From contig JAHCHE010000001.1 of assembly GCA_026129905.1 (NCBI GenBank), forward strand, positions 310,001-374,000: a stretch of 64,000 nt of DNA. Reading direction: 5' to 3'. Origin of the DNA: Bryobacteraceae bacterium (GTDB taxonomy: Bacteria; Acidobacteriota; Terriglobia; Bryobacterales; Bryobacteraceae). Each line of letters begins with the position of its first letter. Position 1 is the stretch's first letter. The notes beneath the pieces were generated by a model. The model saw only the letters and a program-made list of their open reading frames with translations, searched no databases and was not told the origin of the DNA. Shown piece by piece: positions 50,539 to 60,622 of this stretch. A program made the position numbers and the translations under genes.

Positions 50539-51339
50539 ATGTCGAATGAACAAAAGAGCCTTCCGCTGTTCCAGCATGCCTTGGACTCGCCGAGCGCGTT
50601 CACTCCAGAGGACCTGCTCGAAGCAGTGCGAACCGAGCGAGATCTCCCGCGGGATCCGGTACCCGAAGTTTGCGTACTGGAATTCGATGGGGACTTGACC
50701 GACTGGCTCGTCGGGACGGGCCTCGCCACGAAGTGGCGCCCGTGGGCCTGCTTCCATACTTCCATGGAGACAGTGGAAGTGGACGGCGAACGCGTCGGGG
50801 TGATCGCTCGTACGATCGGCGGCCCATACGCGGTCCTCGTTGCTGAACAGCTCGCGGCTTCCGGCGTACGGGTCATTCTCGGACTGACATCGGCTGGACA
50901 AGTGTCCCCCGAATTGAAGATTCCAAGTCTCGTCATTCCCACGACAGCCATCCGGGATGAAGGGACCTCGTACCACTACCTGCCGGCCGCGGCGAGCGTT
51001 GGCGGGGATGCGGGCCTCGCACTCGCTCTGCAGGCGGAACTTGGCGGACTCGGTATGCCGGTTGTTACTGGTCCCGTCTGGACGACCGACGCACCGTACC
51101 GCGAGACCTCTGAGCAGTTGGAACAGCACGCTTCAAAGGGCGTCCTCGCGGTGGAGATGCAGGCGGCGTCATTGTTTGCCTTTGGCGCCGCGCGCGGCGT
51201 CCAATGCGGCGTGGTCGCCTACGTCACCAATGGTGTCGACCACTCGTCGGAAGCTCAGTTCGACAAAGGTACGCACCAACTTGGGTTCGAGATTCTCAAG
51301 GCGATGTCTCGTGCTGGCAGGCGGTTGCTGAGTCGTTGA
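50539..51339 (+). CDS. Nucleoside phosphorylase-family protein
   Basis: 266 aa. Phosphorylase fold: GDLTDWLVGTGLATKWRPWA, VLVAEQLAASGVRVILGLTS, SYHYLPAAA, then TTDAPYRETSEQLEQHASKG and VLAVEMQAASLFAFGAARGV with Glu-Met as in the nucleoside-binding site (EMEAAAL in most relatives) and YVTNGVD. It probably splits nucleosides or related glycosides with phosphate. Nucleoside phosphorylase-like domains also occur in defence and signalling proteins. It stands alone on the plus strand at the left edge of a degraded region, with no RBS visible close to ATG 50539. Confidence 0.85.
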   Translation: MSNEQKSLPLFQHALDSPSAFTPEDLLEAVRTERDLPRDPVPEVCVLEFDGDLTDWLVGTGLATKWRPWACFHTSMETVEVDGERVGVIARTIGGPYAVLVAEQLAASGVRVILGLTSAGQVSPELKIPSLVIPTTAIRDEGTSYHYLPAAASVGGDAGLALALQAELGGLGMPVVTGPVWTTDAPYRETSEQLEQHASKGVLAVEMQAASLFAFGAARGVQCGVVAYVTNGVDHSSEAQFDKGTHQLGFEILKAMSRAGRRLLSR

Positions 51340-51818
51340 TTGGGGCGTGCCGCACCCGTCGCGTCACCCGGAGCCGGAGACGGCCACAGGAGACTCTTGA
51401 GTAAGCCATTCCGCATCAATCACTTTGCCAGTGTCTCTGTCCCGCAAAATACCCTTTGTTTGGCTCGGGGAGCCAAAGCCAAAAGACGTCAATTGCTTAT
51501 ACCCGGCGGTTGACGGTTTCCTGCCGTTCTCTTCGACGCCGACCTCGGCCCAAAGAGCCACTGTTTCCCATCGACTTCGCGGACCATCCCTCCCGCCGCC
51601 GTTCTCCGGTTCGAAGACCGAGAGGTCGGGCTCCGAGCGCAACCGTCTGGGTTCCGGCGGCACACCGCGTTTTCTCCATCCGAATTCTCACATTCTCTGG
51701 TCAGCAGGGTGGGTTGGTTAACAGGGTGTTGCGCTCGGTCAATCGAGAATTGGCCTTTCGAAACCGGCTTTGCGACACCGTCCAAATCCTGCGCTCTGCC
51801 GCCGAAAGAGCACATCCC
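51340..51818. other. Region without a credible intact gene
   Basis: Open frames here are short and overlap in different phases. One minus-strand frame (51364-51663) ends in a protein-like passage (KQLTSFGFGSPSQTKGILRD, then KVIDAEWLTQES), which might be the remnant of a gene downstream of the metallopeptidase. No repeats, tRNA or clear promoter seen. Remnant status is a guess. Confidence 0.3.
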
Positions 51819-52700
51819 TCACGTTCGTGACCCGGGCTTCTCAAATCTCGTGTGCGTTGTCAGGCTGAGCAGGGACTCCACCTGGCCGGCCGCACGCATG
51901 ACTTGGTAGATATCGATGTCGTCCAGGGTGGTGTTCGCCTGGACGTAATCCTTCAGGTAGACCTCCGATGCCGAGGAGATGCCGTTCCGGCCGCAAATCA
52001 TGTACGCCACCGACTCGGCTTCGATTTCGGCCTGCCCGTGGTCTACTGGGCGGCGATCAGGGATGCTCAACTTCCTGTCGAGCCCAAGGTGACCCAGGAA
52101 CAGATGCCCCAACTCGTGGGCAATCGTTGTCAATTGAATCGCGGGCTCGAGATTCCGGTTGACGCACATCCGATATTGTGTTGCCTCGTTCTCCTCGGTG
52201 GCCCGGTGCAGCACCCGGATCCAACCGGCGCTTCCGTCACCGGCATCCACCCAGGCCCAGTCGATATTCTTCTTACGCAGCGGCTCTTGAAACCCGGCGA
52301 TCCGCTCTCGATCGATTGCGCCATGCGCATAGAAGGACCAGACATCCCTTGGGAGATCGCGGCCCTCAGTGTCAACCACGTCATAGACAAGCGCAACAGG
52401 GCTGAACGGCCATAGGATGAGCAGGGGTCGTGCGCCTTCTTTCGGTTTCCGCTCAAACCTCACCTTCCAGTCGTGCGCCGATGCTGCGAAACGCAAGCCG
52501 GGCTTCTGGACCTGGAGAAGCATGGCATTGAAAGGGGCGAAGTTGCGCATGCGGGCCACGAAATCGAGCAGATCCTTGAAGTCCTTGCTTTGGGTATACA
52601 GCCGGGAATCCGAGAGCAACTGGTCTAGCAGCGACCGCGTGGCTTCCGTGTCAAACAGACTCCCCTGGGGTTCATTCGGTGGCATAATTGTGCTGCTCAC
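51819..52700 (-). CDS. ImmA/IrrE-type zinc metallopeptidase
   Basis: 293 aa. Zinc motif TIAHELGHLFLGHLG near residue 195 (HExxH) and a conserved downstream EIEAESVAYMICGRNG with the third ligand Glu. The first half is a helical/alpha-beta region (DLLDFVARMRNFAPFNAMLL; ARPLLILWPFSPVALVYDVV) that resembles the N-part of ArdC/IrrE-fused proteins. ImmA/IrrE proteases cleave repressors in mobile elements and stress systems; others take part in antirestriction. It overlaps the broken nuclease-like frame by 4 bases, so they were probably one operon before degradation. Confidence 0.88.
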   Translation of the reverse strand: MSSTIMPPNEPQGSLFDTEATRSLLDQLLSDSRLYTQSKDFKDLLDFVARMRNFAPFNAMLLQVQKPGLRFAASAHDWKVRFERKPKEGARPLLILWPFSPVALVYDVVDTEGRDLPRDVWSFYAHGAIDRERIAGFQEPLRKKNIDWAWVDAGDGSAGWIRVLHRATEENEATQYRMCVNRNLEPAIQLTTIAHELGHLFLGHLGLDRKLSIPDRRPVDHGQAEIEAESVAYMICGRNGISSASEVYLKDYVQANTTLDDIDIYQVMRAAGQVESLLSLTTHTRFEKPGSRT

Positions 52701-55191
52701 CCCTCGTTGTTCGGTGGACCTGCTTCAAGTGCCTCACGTATCTGTCGCACGCAGGAATCGGCCGCGCGGTTGATATCCGGCCCAACAAAGCGGAGCGCCT
52801 GCCAACCCGCCGTCTGGAGTTGGTTCGTGGTCCTCGTATCATGGATTCGCCGGCGGACGGAGGAGTGAAACGCCAAGCCATCGGCATAGATCAACACCCT
52901 GCGCGGTTCCTGATAGGCGAAGTCGGCGCGGGTGATGACACGTCCCTGGCCATCCGCAACCTCGAACTGCTGTGTCCCAGCGTGAATACCTGGGGTTGAC
53001 CATTGCAGCGCTGCGCATGAGGATCGAGCGCGGAGCGGGGATCCCGGGAGGGACGCCGACCGCGGCGTGGAGCCTCCGGCTGAGGCACGGGCCGAACAAT
53101 CACTCCGCATGGTAGGACATAGCCGGAATCCCTGCGCCGGCCCGTTCGCCGCGCCTGCATCACCATCGTTATCCGGCGGGCACGGACCGTGGTTGATCCA
53201 CCAGATGGACTCCTGGAGGCGCAGTTCCAACCGCCACTCGCCCAAACGTCATGCGGTGCAGCCGACATCGCGTTGGGGTGGGGCCGCACATCGTACACGC
53301 CCTGCGAGCGTTCTTCTTCGCTCTCCGGCTCCATCTCCACCTGCCAGGATTGGAACGCAGCGGCATCGATTGCGGTCTGACCGGGGCCGGCAAGCTCGGC
53401 GTTGCAGCGCCGGCAGGTATTATTCGAGGCCTGCGCCAGTTTGCAGGACGGGCATTCCGTAAATGCGAACCGCTCGGGCCCACATCCGGTGCCGCTGGCG
53501 CCCGGACGGTTCAGCGCCAATCCTTTCACGCTCCACCGTCTGCCGCGAGCGTACACGATCTGACCGTCCGTTACCGCTGCCAGCCACTCCGGCGTTACCC
53601 CTACCACGTCACGGAATATCTCCGCCGCGCGTACGCGGCCCTCCGGAACAGCCATCCGGATTCTGGCAATCAGCTCGTTGACCTCAACCTCGACGAGGTT
53701 GCCTCCCTCCCCCAAATACGATTCGAGGTCGGCCGGATAATCGAGCTGAGCCTGTTCCAACACGAGACTGCCGACGTGCCTAGCGATCGCTGCAAGATTC
53801 GCCAAATTGAAGCGGGGCGGCGCGTCCGGATGGTCGAAGAAGTAGCCATCGTGCGGCGTGGATCGCGCGAACCCCGCGATCACGCCCGTGCGCGTCTCGC
53901 GCCCCGTTCGGCCGGCCCTCTGCGCGTAGTTCGCCGGGCTGGGCGGCACGTTGCGCATGGCAACGCCCTCCAGGTCGCCGATGTTGACGCCCAGTTCCAG
54001 GGTCGGGGTGCATACCAAGACGTTCGGTCGGGGTGGAACCTGCTTGAATCCGTGTTCAGCCGCAAGACGGTCGTCTTCCCTGACTGCGGCCGAGTGTTCC
54101 GCGGGATCCAGCGGCGGAGTGTAATCCGAGGCCGTGAGTTGTGCGTAAAGATTCCCTTCGCTGATCGGCCCATCATAGGCGGCCAACGAACCGGCACACC
54201 GGGCCCGGGCGCAGCGTGTGCCCGCGATCCCGTTGGCTTCCACGCGCCCGCAGATAGAGCAGCGAGCAAAACCGGTGGCGACCCGCGCCTCGATCGCATC
54301 CGGCCGGAGCATTATACCTTCCGCTTCCCGAGCGTCACGGCCGATGCGGGTTCGCACCAGGTAGCGCCCGCCGGCCAGAAGCCACTGGAACGCGGCTTCG
54401 AGTGAACTCTCCGTCCCGGCATCACCCAGCGTCTGCCGCCAAACCGACTGCGGTCCCACCGGATTGCCGATGCGGTTCCAGGAACCGAACAACTTATAGT
54501 TCTGTTCGTATCTGCTGGGCAGCCCGCCTTCCTGAAGGAAGCGCCCATAGACCTGCTCCTCAACCCACCGCAGGTCGTGCGAGTCGGGAGAATTGCGCAA
54601 TGAGGCGTAGATTGCCCGGCGCATCCGCAGGTGAGCCTCTACACTCTCCATGCATCTCGCCTGATGCGCCGCGTCCTGGCCGTAACGGCTCCTGCAAACC
54701 GGACACGTCGTCCCGCGCCCGTGCAACAGCCGGACCGGCCGGAGCGGAGCCTCACAACCGCAGGACCTCTGCGCCGGATTATCCGAAATCACCAGACACC
54801 GCGGGCACAGGCCGGCGCCCTCGATCGCGGGCTCCTGGCCTTCACCGGCGTCCTCACCGTTCTCCGCTTCCGCATCGCCTTCGTCCGGCAGTTCCTCGGC
54901 ATCCACCTGGACCGCCTCCGGAGGGTCATACAGAAACGTCGTCCTTGGCGTCGATCGCCAGCCGCGCCACGGCGAGATGGCGTGGGCGCCGCCGGCATAG
55001 TCTTCCTGCCTGCCGATAAGGAAGTCCCACCCAGGGCGTGGCCGGGCGGCCCACTCGTCGACGCGAGCCTGAAACAGCGCGGCATCGTCAACGGACGGCC
55101 GGAGCGGCGGACCGAGCGCAGCGTAGCTTCGCGCCGCATTGGTCCAGTAGGAGGTGACGCCAGACTCTCGACAATGTGCGATACCTGTGGA
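52697..55191 (-). pseudogene. Broken DEAD/DEAH helicase with nuclease-like 3' end
   Basis: From 55191 downward a helicase C-terminal half is readable: GLCPRCLVISDNPAQRSCGC (zinc site), LRPDAIEARVATGFARCSIC, CTPTLELGVNIGDLEGVAMR and NYAQRAGRTGRETRTGVIAG (motifs IV-VI), then ECPSCKLAQASNNTCRRCNA. The first 95 codons have no ATG and begin after a TAG, and the ATPase Walker A/B half is absent, so the 5' part is lost. Near 53240 the reading must shift: the homologous continuation GEWRLELRLQESIWWINHG is in another frame. The 3' end (ITRADFAYQEPRRVLIYADG, then WQALRFVGPDI) resembles a PD-(D/E)XK/DUF559-type nuclease. The whole looks like a dead large helicase-nuclease of a defence or DNA-repair type. 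Confidence 0.7.
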
Positions 55192-55303
55192 CTATAGCAC
55201 ACTGAATCCTCGATCTTCGCGCCGGCGTGCGCCGACTGCGCCCTGACAGCGGCAGCCCCGGAGCGTAAGCGCCGCGGATCGCTCCGTCGCAGATTACTGC
55301 CTC

Positions 55304-56701
55304 TCACCAGTCGGCGAGGAGGCGCAGGCTGCGGCCGTCAAAGAACGCCGCGTCCGACGCTCGAAAGTAGCTCGTGATGTGGCGGGCGCCGATATTGACC
55401 GCCGTGTGGTCCCATTCGCAACGGGCGCAATGCGGCTCATTTCCGCCTGAGAGCGCCGCGCCGGCGAGGATCGACCGTGCCCGGCGGTGCTTCGCGGAAT
55501 TGAATGGATCGCCTCCGTCCCCGTCGAGGGTGGCAAAAACCAGGTCGCGGTCCGGCCCCGGAGCGGAGCAGCAGGGCAGGATTCTTCCGGCCGCGTCCAT
55601 CACGATGTTCTTGTAGAGCCAGTGGCAGGTGGCACCGGGATTCGGGGGCTCGGGCGCACCGGCGGTCCACGAGTTGCCGAAGGCTCGCGCCAGGGCGCCT
55701 TCGTTGATGGCCTCCGGAAACGGGTTCCAGTTGGAAGGATGGCTAAACAGCGACAGCCGGTGAAAGCGGCGTAGCGCCGGCCGCACCCGCGCCGGGCGGA
55801 TCTCCGGATCGTCCCAGCTCACGTCGAACGGAATCGCCACGCGGAACTGGTCGACGCCGAGCTTGCGCGCGATGCGGGCGGCAACGTCGATTTCATGCCG
55901 GTTGTGCTCGAACGCCAGGAAGTTCCAGCACAGCAGCGGTGCGCGGCGGCCAAGCCGGCGCTTCGCCTCCACCAGCGCGCGGATGTTCTCGAGAACGAGT
56001 TGAAGATTCCCGTTGCGGCGGTAGCGCCCGTACACCGATTGCGTCGCGCCGTCGATGGAAAGGGCCATGAAATCCAATCCCGATTCGACGTAAGCTTCCG
56101 CGTCGAATCGCTCCACCGAAAGGCTTGTCGAAAGGCCCGTCCACATCAGATGGCACTTTGCCATCCGGATGAACGTCGGCGCGCGGCGGTTCAGCAGCGG
56201 CTCACCGTAGTTGCAGAAATAGGCGCCGATGGCGTAAGGGCCGTAGAGCCGCAACAAACGTGCGAAGCGATCCTGAGACAGCGTCGCGGGCGCCCAGTCG
56301 AACAGCTTCAGGCTCTCTACGCGGGGCGAGTGGACGCAACCGGGACACGCCAGGCGACACGCGTTGGAGGGATCCACCACCAAGCCGAACGGTTTCGCTG
56401 CCAGCGTCGCGTACCGGGCGCGAAACTGCCGGCGTCCGAGGAGCAGGTTCAGTATTTTCAGCGTAAGCGCCAGCGCCTCCGCGGGCCGGAAGCGCCGTTC
56501 CATGAGTGCATACAGGTGAAGCTTCGCGCGATCGAGCACGGCGATCGCTTCACCGCCGCCGTCGCAGCGCCGCAACTGCTCATCGATTTCCGAAACCGAG
56601 GCGAACGCCGTCTGGCCGGCGTACAACGATGCCGGAACCAGGCGATGGATCAGGAAACCGAACATCGTCGGGCTCAAAGACCCGGTGACGGCCCCTTTCA
56701 C
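55304..56701 (-). CDS. Radical SAM/SPASM protein
   Basis: 465 aa. Radical SAM motif C115-x3-C119-x2-C122 in NACRLACPGC, glycine site FCNYGEPLLNR, and LDFMALSIDGATQSVYGRYR. The C-terminal SPASM-like region has Cys in TCHWLYKNIVMDAAGRILPC and PHCARCEWDH that can bind an auxiliary iron-sulfur cluster. The first 90 residues are a helical region of unknown role; MFGFLIHRL (56665) is an alternative start. Substrates of such proteins are peptides or small molecules. No peptide precursor gene was found nearby, so target unknown. Confidence 0.9.
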   Translation of the reverse strand: MKGAVTGSLSPTMFGFLIHRLVPASLYAGQTAFASVSEIDEQLRRCDGGGEAIAVLDRAKLHLYALMERRFRPAEALALTLKILNLLLGRRQFRARYATLAAKPFGLVVDPSNACRLACPGCVHSPRVESLKLFDWAPATLSQDRFARLLRLYGPYAIGAYFCNYGEPLLNRRAPTFIRMAKCHLMWTGLSTSLSVERFDAEAYVESGLDFMALSIDGATQSVYGRYRRNGNLQLVLENIRALVEAKRRLGRRAPLLCWNFLAFEHNRHEIDVAARIARKLGVDQFRVAIPFDVSWDDPEIRPARVRPALRRFHRLSLFSHPSNWNPFPEAINEGALARAFGNSWTAGAPEPPNPGATCHWLYKNIVMDAAGRILPCCSAPGPDRDLVFATLDGDGGDPFNSAKHRRARSILAGAALSGGNEPHCARCEWDHTAVNIGARHITSYFRASDAAFFDGRSLRLLADW

Positions 56702-56778
56702 CTACACGACGGCGCTTTCCGTCACTGCCGGGGCGCATGTGTCGAGGTGCGGCGGGAGTATCCCCGCGCGTTGCGTGG

Positions 56779-57711
56779 TTACCGCGCAATCAGCCCGGGA
56801 GAGATGCCGCGTTCCAAATCGAATGTCGCGCCAACCGCTCCTACGACGCAGCGCTCGCGAGGCATCCGGTTCCGTTGCCGAATGCGGTAGACGGCTTCCA
56901 CGCCCGTGCAGTGAGCGCCGAGGAAGTGCTGCACGCCGTATTCACGCATTTTGCCGGCGGTCCACTCCAGCCGCTCGTCGTTGAGCTGAAATAGATGCCA
57001 GCCGCCGAGCACGGCATGGACAGGCGCTTTGCGCACGATGGAGCGGGCGTACTCCAGCGTGTTGGCCAGCCCTGCGTGGCCACAGCCGGAAAGCGCCACC
57101 AGCCCCTGCTCGGTATTGAACACGAGTGAGGTATCTTCCGGAACGGTGTCCTCCACCGCGCCGTCCGGCGTAACCACGCGACCCGCCGGGCCGATGCTGA
57201 AATTGCGCTCGGGATAAGGCCGCGGCACAGGTCCGGTGATCCACACGCCGGGCGCCAGTTCCACCGGTTTGTCGTGCTCGATAAACCGCAAGCCCTCGAG
57301 CCGGGCGCGATTGGCGACGAGGAAATTGCCTTCGGCGTTCTGGCGGGGGCGGCGGTAGAAAATGCCCTTGCCGGCGTGGATGCGGGCGTCGCGCAACAGC
57401 TCGCGAAGAGCGACAAGGCCGGTAGTGTGGTCGGCGTGGTTGTGGCTGAGAACGACGTCTGGAATGTTCTTCAGGTCAATCCCGAGTTCGCGGGCATTGA
57501 TGACAATCGTGTCGGGGCGGGCGCCAGTGTCGAACAGGATGCGGCGGCCATCGGCTTCAACCATCGCCGCGAAGCCCCACTCTCCAATGCCCCTGCCGTC
57601 GGTGAGCATGGTTGTGAGAATTGTGACCTTCAGAGATTTCACACGGTGCGGGACTTGGGCAACGAGCGGCAATCCATGAGCCATCAGAGCCATCGCGTTG
57701 CGGCGAGTCAT
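56779..57711 (-). CDS. Metallo-beta-lactamase-fold hydrolase
   Basis: 310 aa. Metal motif SHNHADH (residues 89-95), with the earlier Asp in DTGARPDTI, GCGHAG and a later His region (LGGWHLFQL, LGAHCTG). A short N-terminal stretch with MTRRNAMALMAHGLPLVAQV could be a Tat-type signal (RR) or a membrane anchor. Relatives act on phosphoribosyl aminobenzene or other small substrates; exact substrate not readable. It is 78 bases from the radical SAM gene, same strand; the two may share a transcript. Confidence 0.9.
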   Translation of the reverse strand: MTRRNAMALMAHGLPLVAQVPHRVKSLKVTILTTMLTDGRGIGEWGFAAMVEADGRRILFDTGARPDTIVINARELGIDLKNIPDVVLSHNHADHTTGLVALRELLRDARIHAGKGIFYRRPRQNAEGNFLVANRARLEGLRFIEHDKPVELAPGVWITGPVPRPYPERNFSIGPAGRVVTPDGAVEDTVPEDTSLVFNTEQGLVALSGCGHAGLANTLEYARSIVRKAPVHAVLGGWHLFQLNDERLEWTAGKMREYGVQHFLGAHCTGVEAVYRIRQRNRMPRERCVVGAVGATFDLERGISPGLIAR

Positions 57712-57792
57712 TTCGTCACATCATAACGCCGCTGCGTCGCGCGGATCGCTTGAGGAGGGGTAGGAGGTCCCGTAGGTTATTCTTGGGGAGAC

Positions 57793-58806
57793 ATGGCCGA
57801 GAAACCCTACGACCTTATCTGCGTGGGCCGGAGTTGTCTGGATCTTTACTCGAACGACATCGGAGCGCCTTTCCCGGAGATCAAGACATTCTCGGCCTAC
57901 GTCGGTGGCTCGCCGACCAACATCTGCGTCGGCGCGCGGAGGCTGGGAGTGGATTGCGCTATGCTCACTGCCGTAGGACGCGATCCGGTAGGCGAGTTCG
58001 TCTTGCGCTTCTTGCGCGACGAAGGCATCGAGACGCGCTTCGTATCGTATAAACCGGGGCGGCGGACCGGCGCCGCGGTGGTGGGCATCGAGCCGCCGGA
58101 TCGCTTTCCGCTGGTCTACTACCGGGACAACTGCGCGGACATCGAATTGTCGATCGACGATGCGGCGGCGGCGCCTATCGACTCATGCCGGGCGCTGCTG
58201 ATCGCGGGCACGAATTTCAGCCGCGACCCAAGCCGCAGCGCCACTCTGTTCGCCGCGGAACGCGCAAAAGCGGCGGGCGCCGAGGTTTTTCTCGTACTCG
58301 ATCTGCGCGCGGACCAGTGGCCCGACCTGCGGGCATACGGCGTCACCATTCGTTCGGCGCTGCGCCTCGTCGATGTGGTGGTGGGCACGGGCGACGAGGT
58401 TAAGGCAGCCGCGCTGGCGGGCGACGTCGCGGCGGCGGTAGAGCACTTCCAGGTTTCGGACGCGCGCGTCGCGGGCGACGTGGCGCTGGCCGCAGGGCAG
58501 ATCCTTGCCGCTGGAGTGAAGACGCTGGTGATGACCCGCGGCCGGGAAGGCGTCACGGTGTACACGCGCGAGGGTGAGGCGATCGACGCCGCGCCGTTCC
58601 CCGTCGAGGTATACAACACCATCGGCGCGGGCGACGCGTTCACGGCCGGGTTGCTGTATGGCCGTCTCGCCGGATGGGACTGGCGGCGCGCCGCGCGCCT
58701 GGGGAACGCCTGCGGCGCCATCGTCGTGACGCGCCACGGCTGCGCCAACTTCATGCCGTATCTCGACGAGGCGCTTCCGTTCATCGAGAGCCGCGGCGGA
58801 TTTTGA
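57793..58806 (+). CDS. iolC: 5-dehydro-2-deoxygluconokinase-like PfkB kinase (IolC)
   Basis: 337 aa, GGGGAG before ATG 57793. PfkB pattern: YDLICVGRSCLDLYSNDIGA, GGSPTNICVGARRLGVDCAM, signature 2 NTIGAGDAFTAGLLYGRLAG with the catalytic Asp near 282. SPTNICVGARRLG is the form typical of IolC, the third step of inositol catabolism; a related sugar kinase is possible. No other iol gene lies in the window. Confidence 0.85.
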   Translation: MAEKPYDLICVGRSCLDLYSNDIGAPFPEIKTFSAYVGGSPTNICVGARRLGVDCAMLTAVGRDPVGEFVLRFLRDEGIETRFVSYKPGRRTGAAVVGIEPPDRFPLVYYRDNCADIELSIDDAAAAPIDSCRALLIAGTNFSRDPSRSATLFAAERAKAAGAEVFLVLDLRADQWPDLRAYGVTIRSALRLVDVVVGTGDEVKAAALAGDVAAAVEHFQVSDARVAGDVALAAGQILAAGVKTLVMTRGREGVTVYTREGEAIDAAPFPVEVYNTIGAGDAFTAGLLYGRLAGWDWRRAARLGNACGAIVVTRHGCANFMPYLDEALPFIESRGGF

Positions 58807-58834
58807 GGCGCTGACGCCGGCCGAGGCCCGCGCT

Positions 58835-60595
58835 TCAGACTTCCAGGCCGACCGAGCGCATGAGGTGAAGAGCGTTGCTCCTGGTGACAACGCCAGGCCT
58901 CAAGCGGTAGTCGAAGTGAAGCGCACCGTCCGCGATCGTGTCCTCGAAATGGACGTTTACGGCCGCCGGACCGAGGGCGTGGACGATCTCCGCCAGCGCC
59001 AGGTCGTGCGTGGTGAGCAGGCCGATCGCGCCGCGTTCATACAGCGCTCGCGCGATGGCTTCCGCGCCGATTCGCCGGTCGTGGGAATTCGTGCCTTGCA
59101 GCAGTTCGTCGAGCAGGAACAGGACAGGCGAGCCGCCGCCGGTGAGGTCCATGATCTGCCGGATTCGCTTGATTTCGGCAAGGAAGCGGGAGACGCCCGT
59201 TTGCAGCGAGTCGACGATGCGCAGCGAGGCGCCGATCGCCAGAGGCGTCAGGCGAAGCCCGGCGGCGCGAACCGGGGCGCCGCATTGCGCAAGGACGGCG
59301 TTCACTCCCACCGCGCGGAGGAGCGTGCTCTTGCCCGACATGTTCGAGCCGCTCACGACGAGCACGCGTCTGCCCAGTCCCAGCGCGAGCCGGTTGCGGA
59401 CGACCGAGCGTTCCGGCAGCAGCGGATGGGCGAGGTCATCCGCGTCAAAGCAAGTATCCCCGGAAGCGAAATCGGGGAACGGGTCGGCGGGATGCTCGTA
59501 CGAATAGCCGGCGAGCGCGGAGAGGGCCTCCACCTCCGCCACCACGTCCAGCCAGCGGCTCGCCTCGGCGCCGAACCGGCGCCGCCAACTCTCGACGGCC
59601 GAGCCCCAGTGAAACGTCCAGAAGAACAACGGATCGAACAGGCGGACCAGCCAGTTGTGCCGGGATTCGAGCAATTCCATCAGGCGATGCAACCGCGCGA
59701 TCCGGTGGGAGGGAGGGCGCCCACGCAGATCGAGCATCCGGCGCAGTTCGACCAGCCGGGCCGAGGAGAACTGCTCTCGCTCAAAACGCTCCAGCATCAG
59801 GGAGAACAGCCGGAGTTCGCCCGCGGCATCTTCGGCGGCTTCCGCCGCTTCGTCGGCGCGGCGGCGTATGGCGAGCCAGAAAGAGCCGTTGACTAGTACC
59901 GCGGCGGCCGCCGGAAGCCGCATGTTCCAGTTCGCCCAGGCGACGGCGCTCACGGCGGCGAACAGCGTCAGAACAATGGCCGCGATTCTGACGGCGCGTC
60001 CGGCGAGCGCCGGAACGCCGCCGGCCCAGGCGACGAACTTTTCCGGAGCGGCGCCCGCGCGAGCCTCCTCTCCGACGACGGCGAGCCGCTCCCGGAAGTC
60101 GAGGCTGGTCCGCAGTTCGGCGATCGCTTCCTGACGGGAGCGGACGATGTCCGGGGATGCCGGCTCTCGCAGCCAGGTCGCCAGCATCTGTTGGCCGGCG
60201 CCGGTGCGCGCCGTGCAGAGCAACTCGAACAGCGAGCCCGCGCCGAACAGATCGAGGTCGGCGGCATAGGGATGGTCCGCGTCCAGGAAGCGCTCGCCGG
60301 ATTCTCCGGTTCCCATCCAGCGGTCGTCAAGCCGCGCGAGGCCTCTTTCGTAAAAGGCGGCCGCCCGCGAGTTGCGTTCGCGGGAACGAATGACGCGCCC
60401 ATGAACGATCGACAGCCCGATGAATACGGCGGCGGCGGCCGGCACCCACAGGAACGAGAAAAAGCCAAACGCAATGGCTGCCCCGACGGCGGCAACCTTG
60501 GCGTAACCGAGAATCCTGTGGCGGCGCTCGAGCCGGCGCCAGGCCGCCCGGCGCTCCTGAAGCTGCGTCTGATAGACCTGGCGGGGAGTCTGCAT
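58835..60595 (-). CDS. Membrane-anchored MutS-like ATPase
   Basis: 586 aa. Two helices at the N-terminus (AAVGAAIAFGFFSFLWVPAA and a further one near 200-225), then the MutS C-terminal core: MRSV, lever helices (EREQFSSARLVELRRMLDLR), Walker A VVSGSNMSGKSTLLRAVG near 415, LFLLDELLQGTNSHDRRIGA and TTHDLALAEI. It lacks the mismatch-binding domain, so it is not a mismatch repair MutS but one of the MutS-related membrane proteins with unknown function, common in Acidobacteriota and Bacteroidota. Convergent with the IolC gene. Confidence 0.88.
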   Translation of the reverse strand: MQTPRQVYQTQLQERRAAWRRLERRHRILGYAKVAAVGAAIAFGFFSFLWVPAAAAVFIGLSIVHGRVIRSRERNSRAAAFYERGLARLDDRWMGTGESGERFLDADHPYAADLDLFGAGSLFELLCTARTGAGQQMLATWLREPASPDIVRSRQEAIAELRTSLDFRERLAVVGEEARAGAAPEKFVAWAGGVPALAGRAVRIAAIVLTLFAAVSAVAWANWNMRLPAAAAVLVNGSFWLAIRRRADEAAEAAEDAAGELRLFSLMLERFEREQFSSARLVELRRMLDLRGRPPSHRIARLHRLMELLESRHNWLVRLFDPLFFWTFHWGSAVESWRRRFGAEASRWLDVVAEVEALSALAGYSYEHPADPFPDFASGDTCFDADDLAHPLLPERSVVRNRLALGLGRRVLVVSGSNMSGKSTLLRAVGVNAVLAQCGAPVRAAGLRLTPLAIGASLRIVDSLQTGVSRFLAEIKRIRQIMDLTGGGSPVLFLLDELLQGTNSHDRRIGAEAIARALYERGAIGLLTTHDLALAEIVHALGPAAVNVHFEDTIADGALHFDYRLRPGVVTRSNALHLMRSVGLEV

Positions 60596-60622
60596 CGACT
60601 CTCTTAGAGTAGTGCGTGGCGG

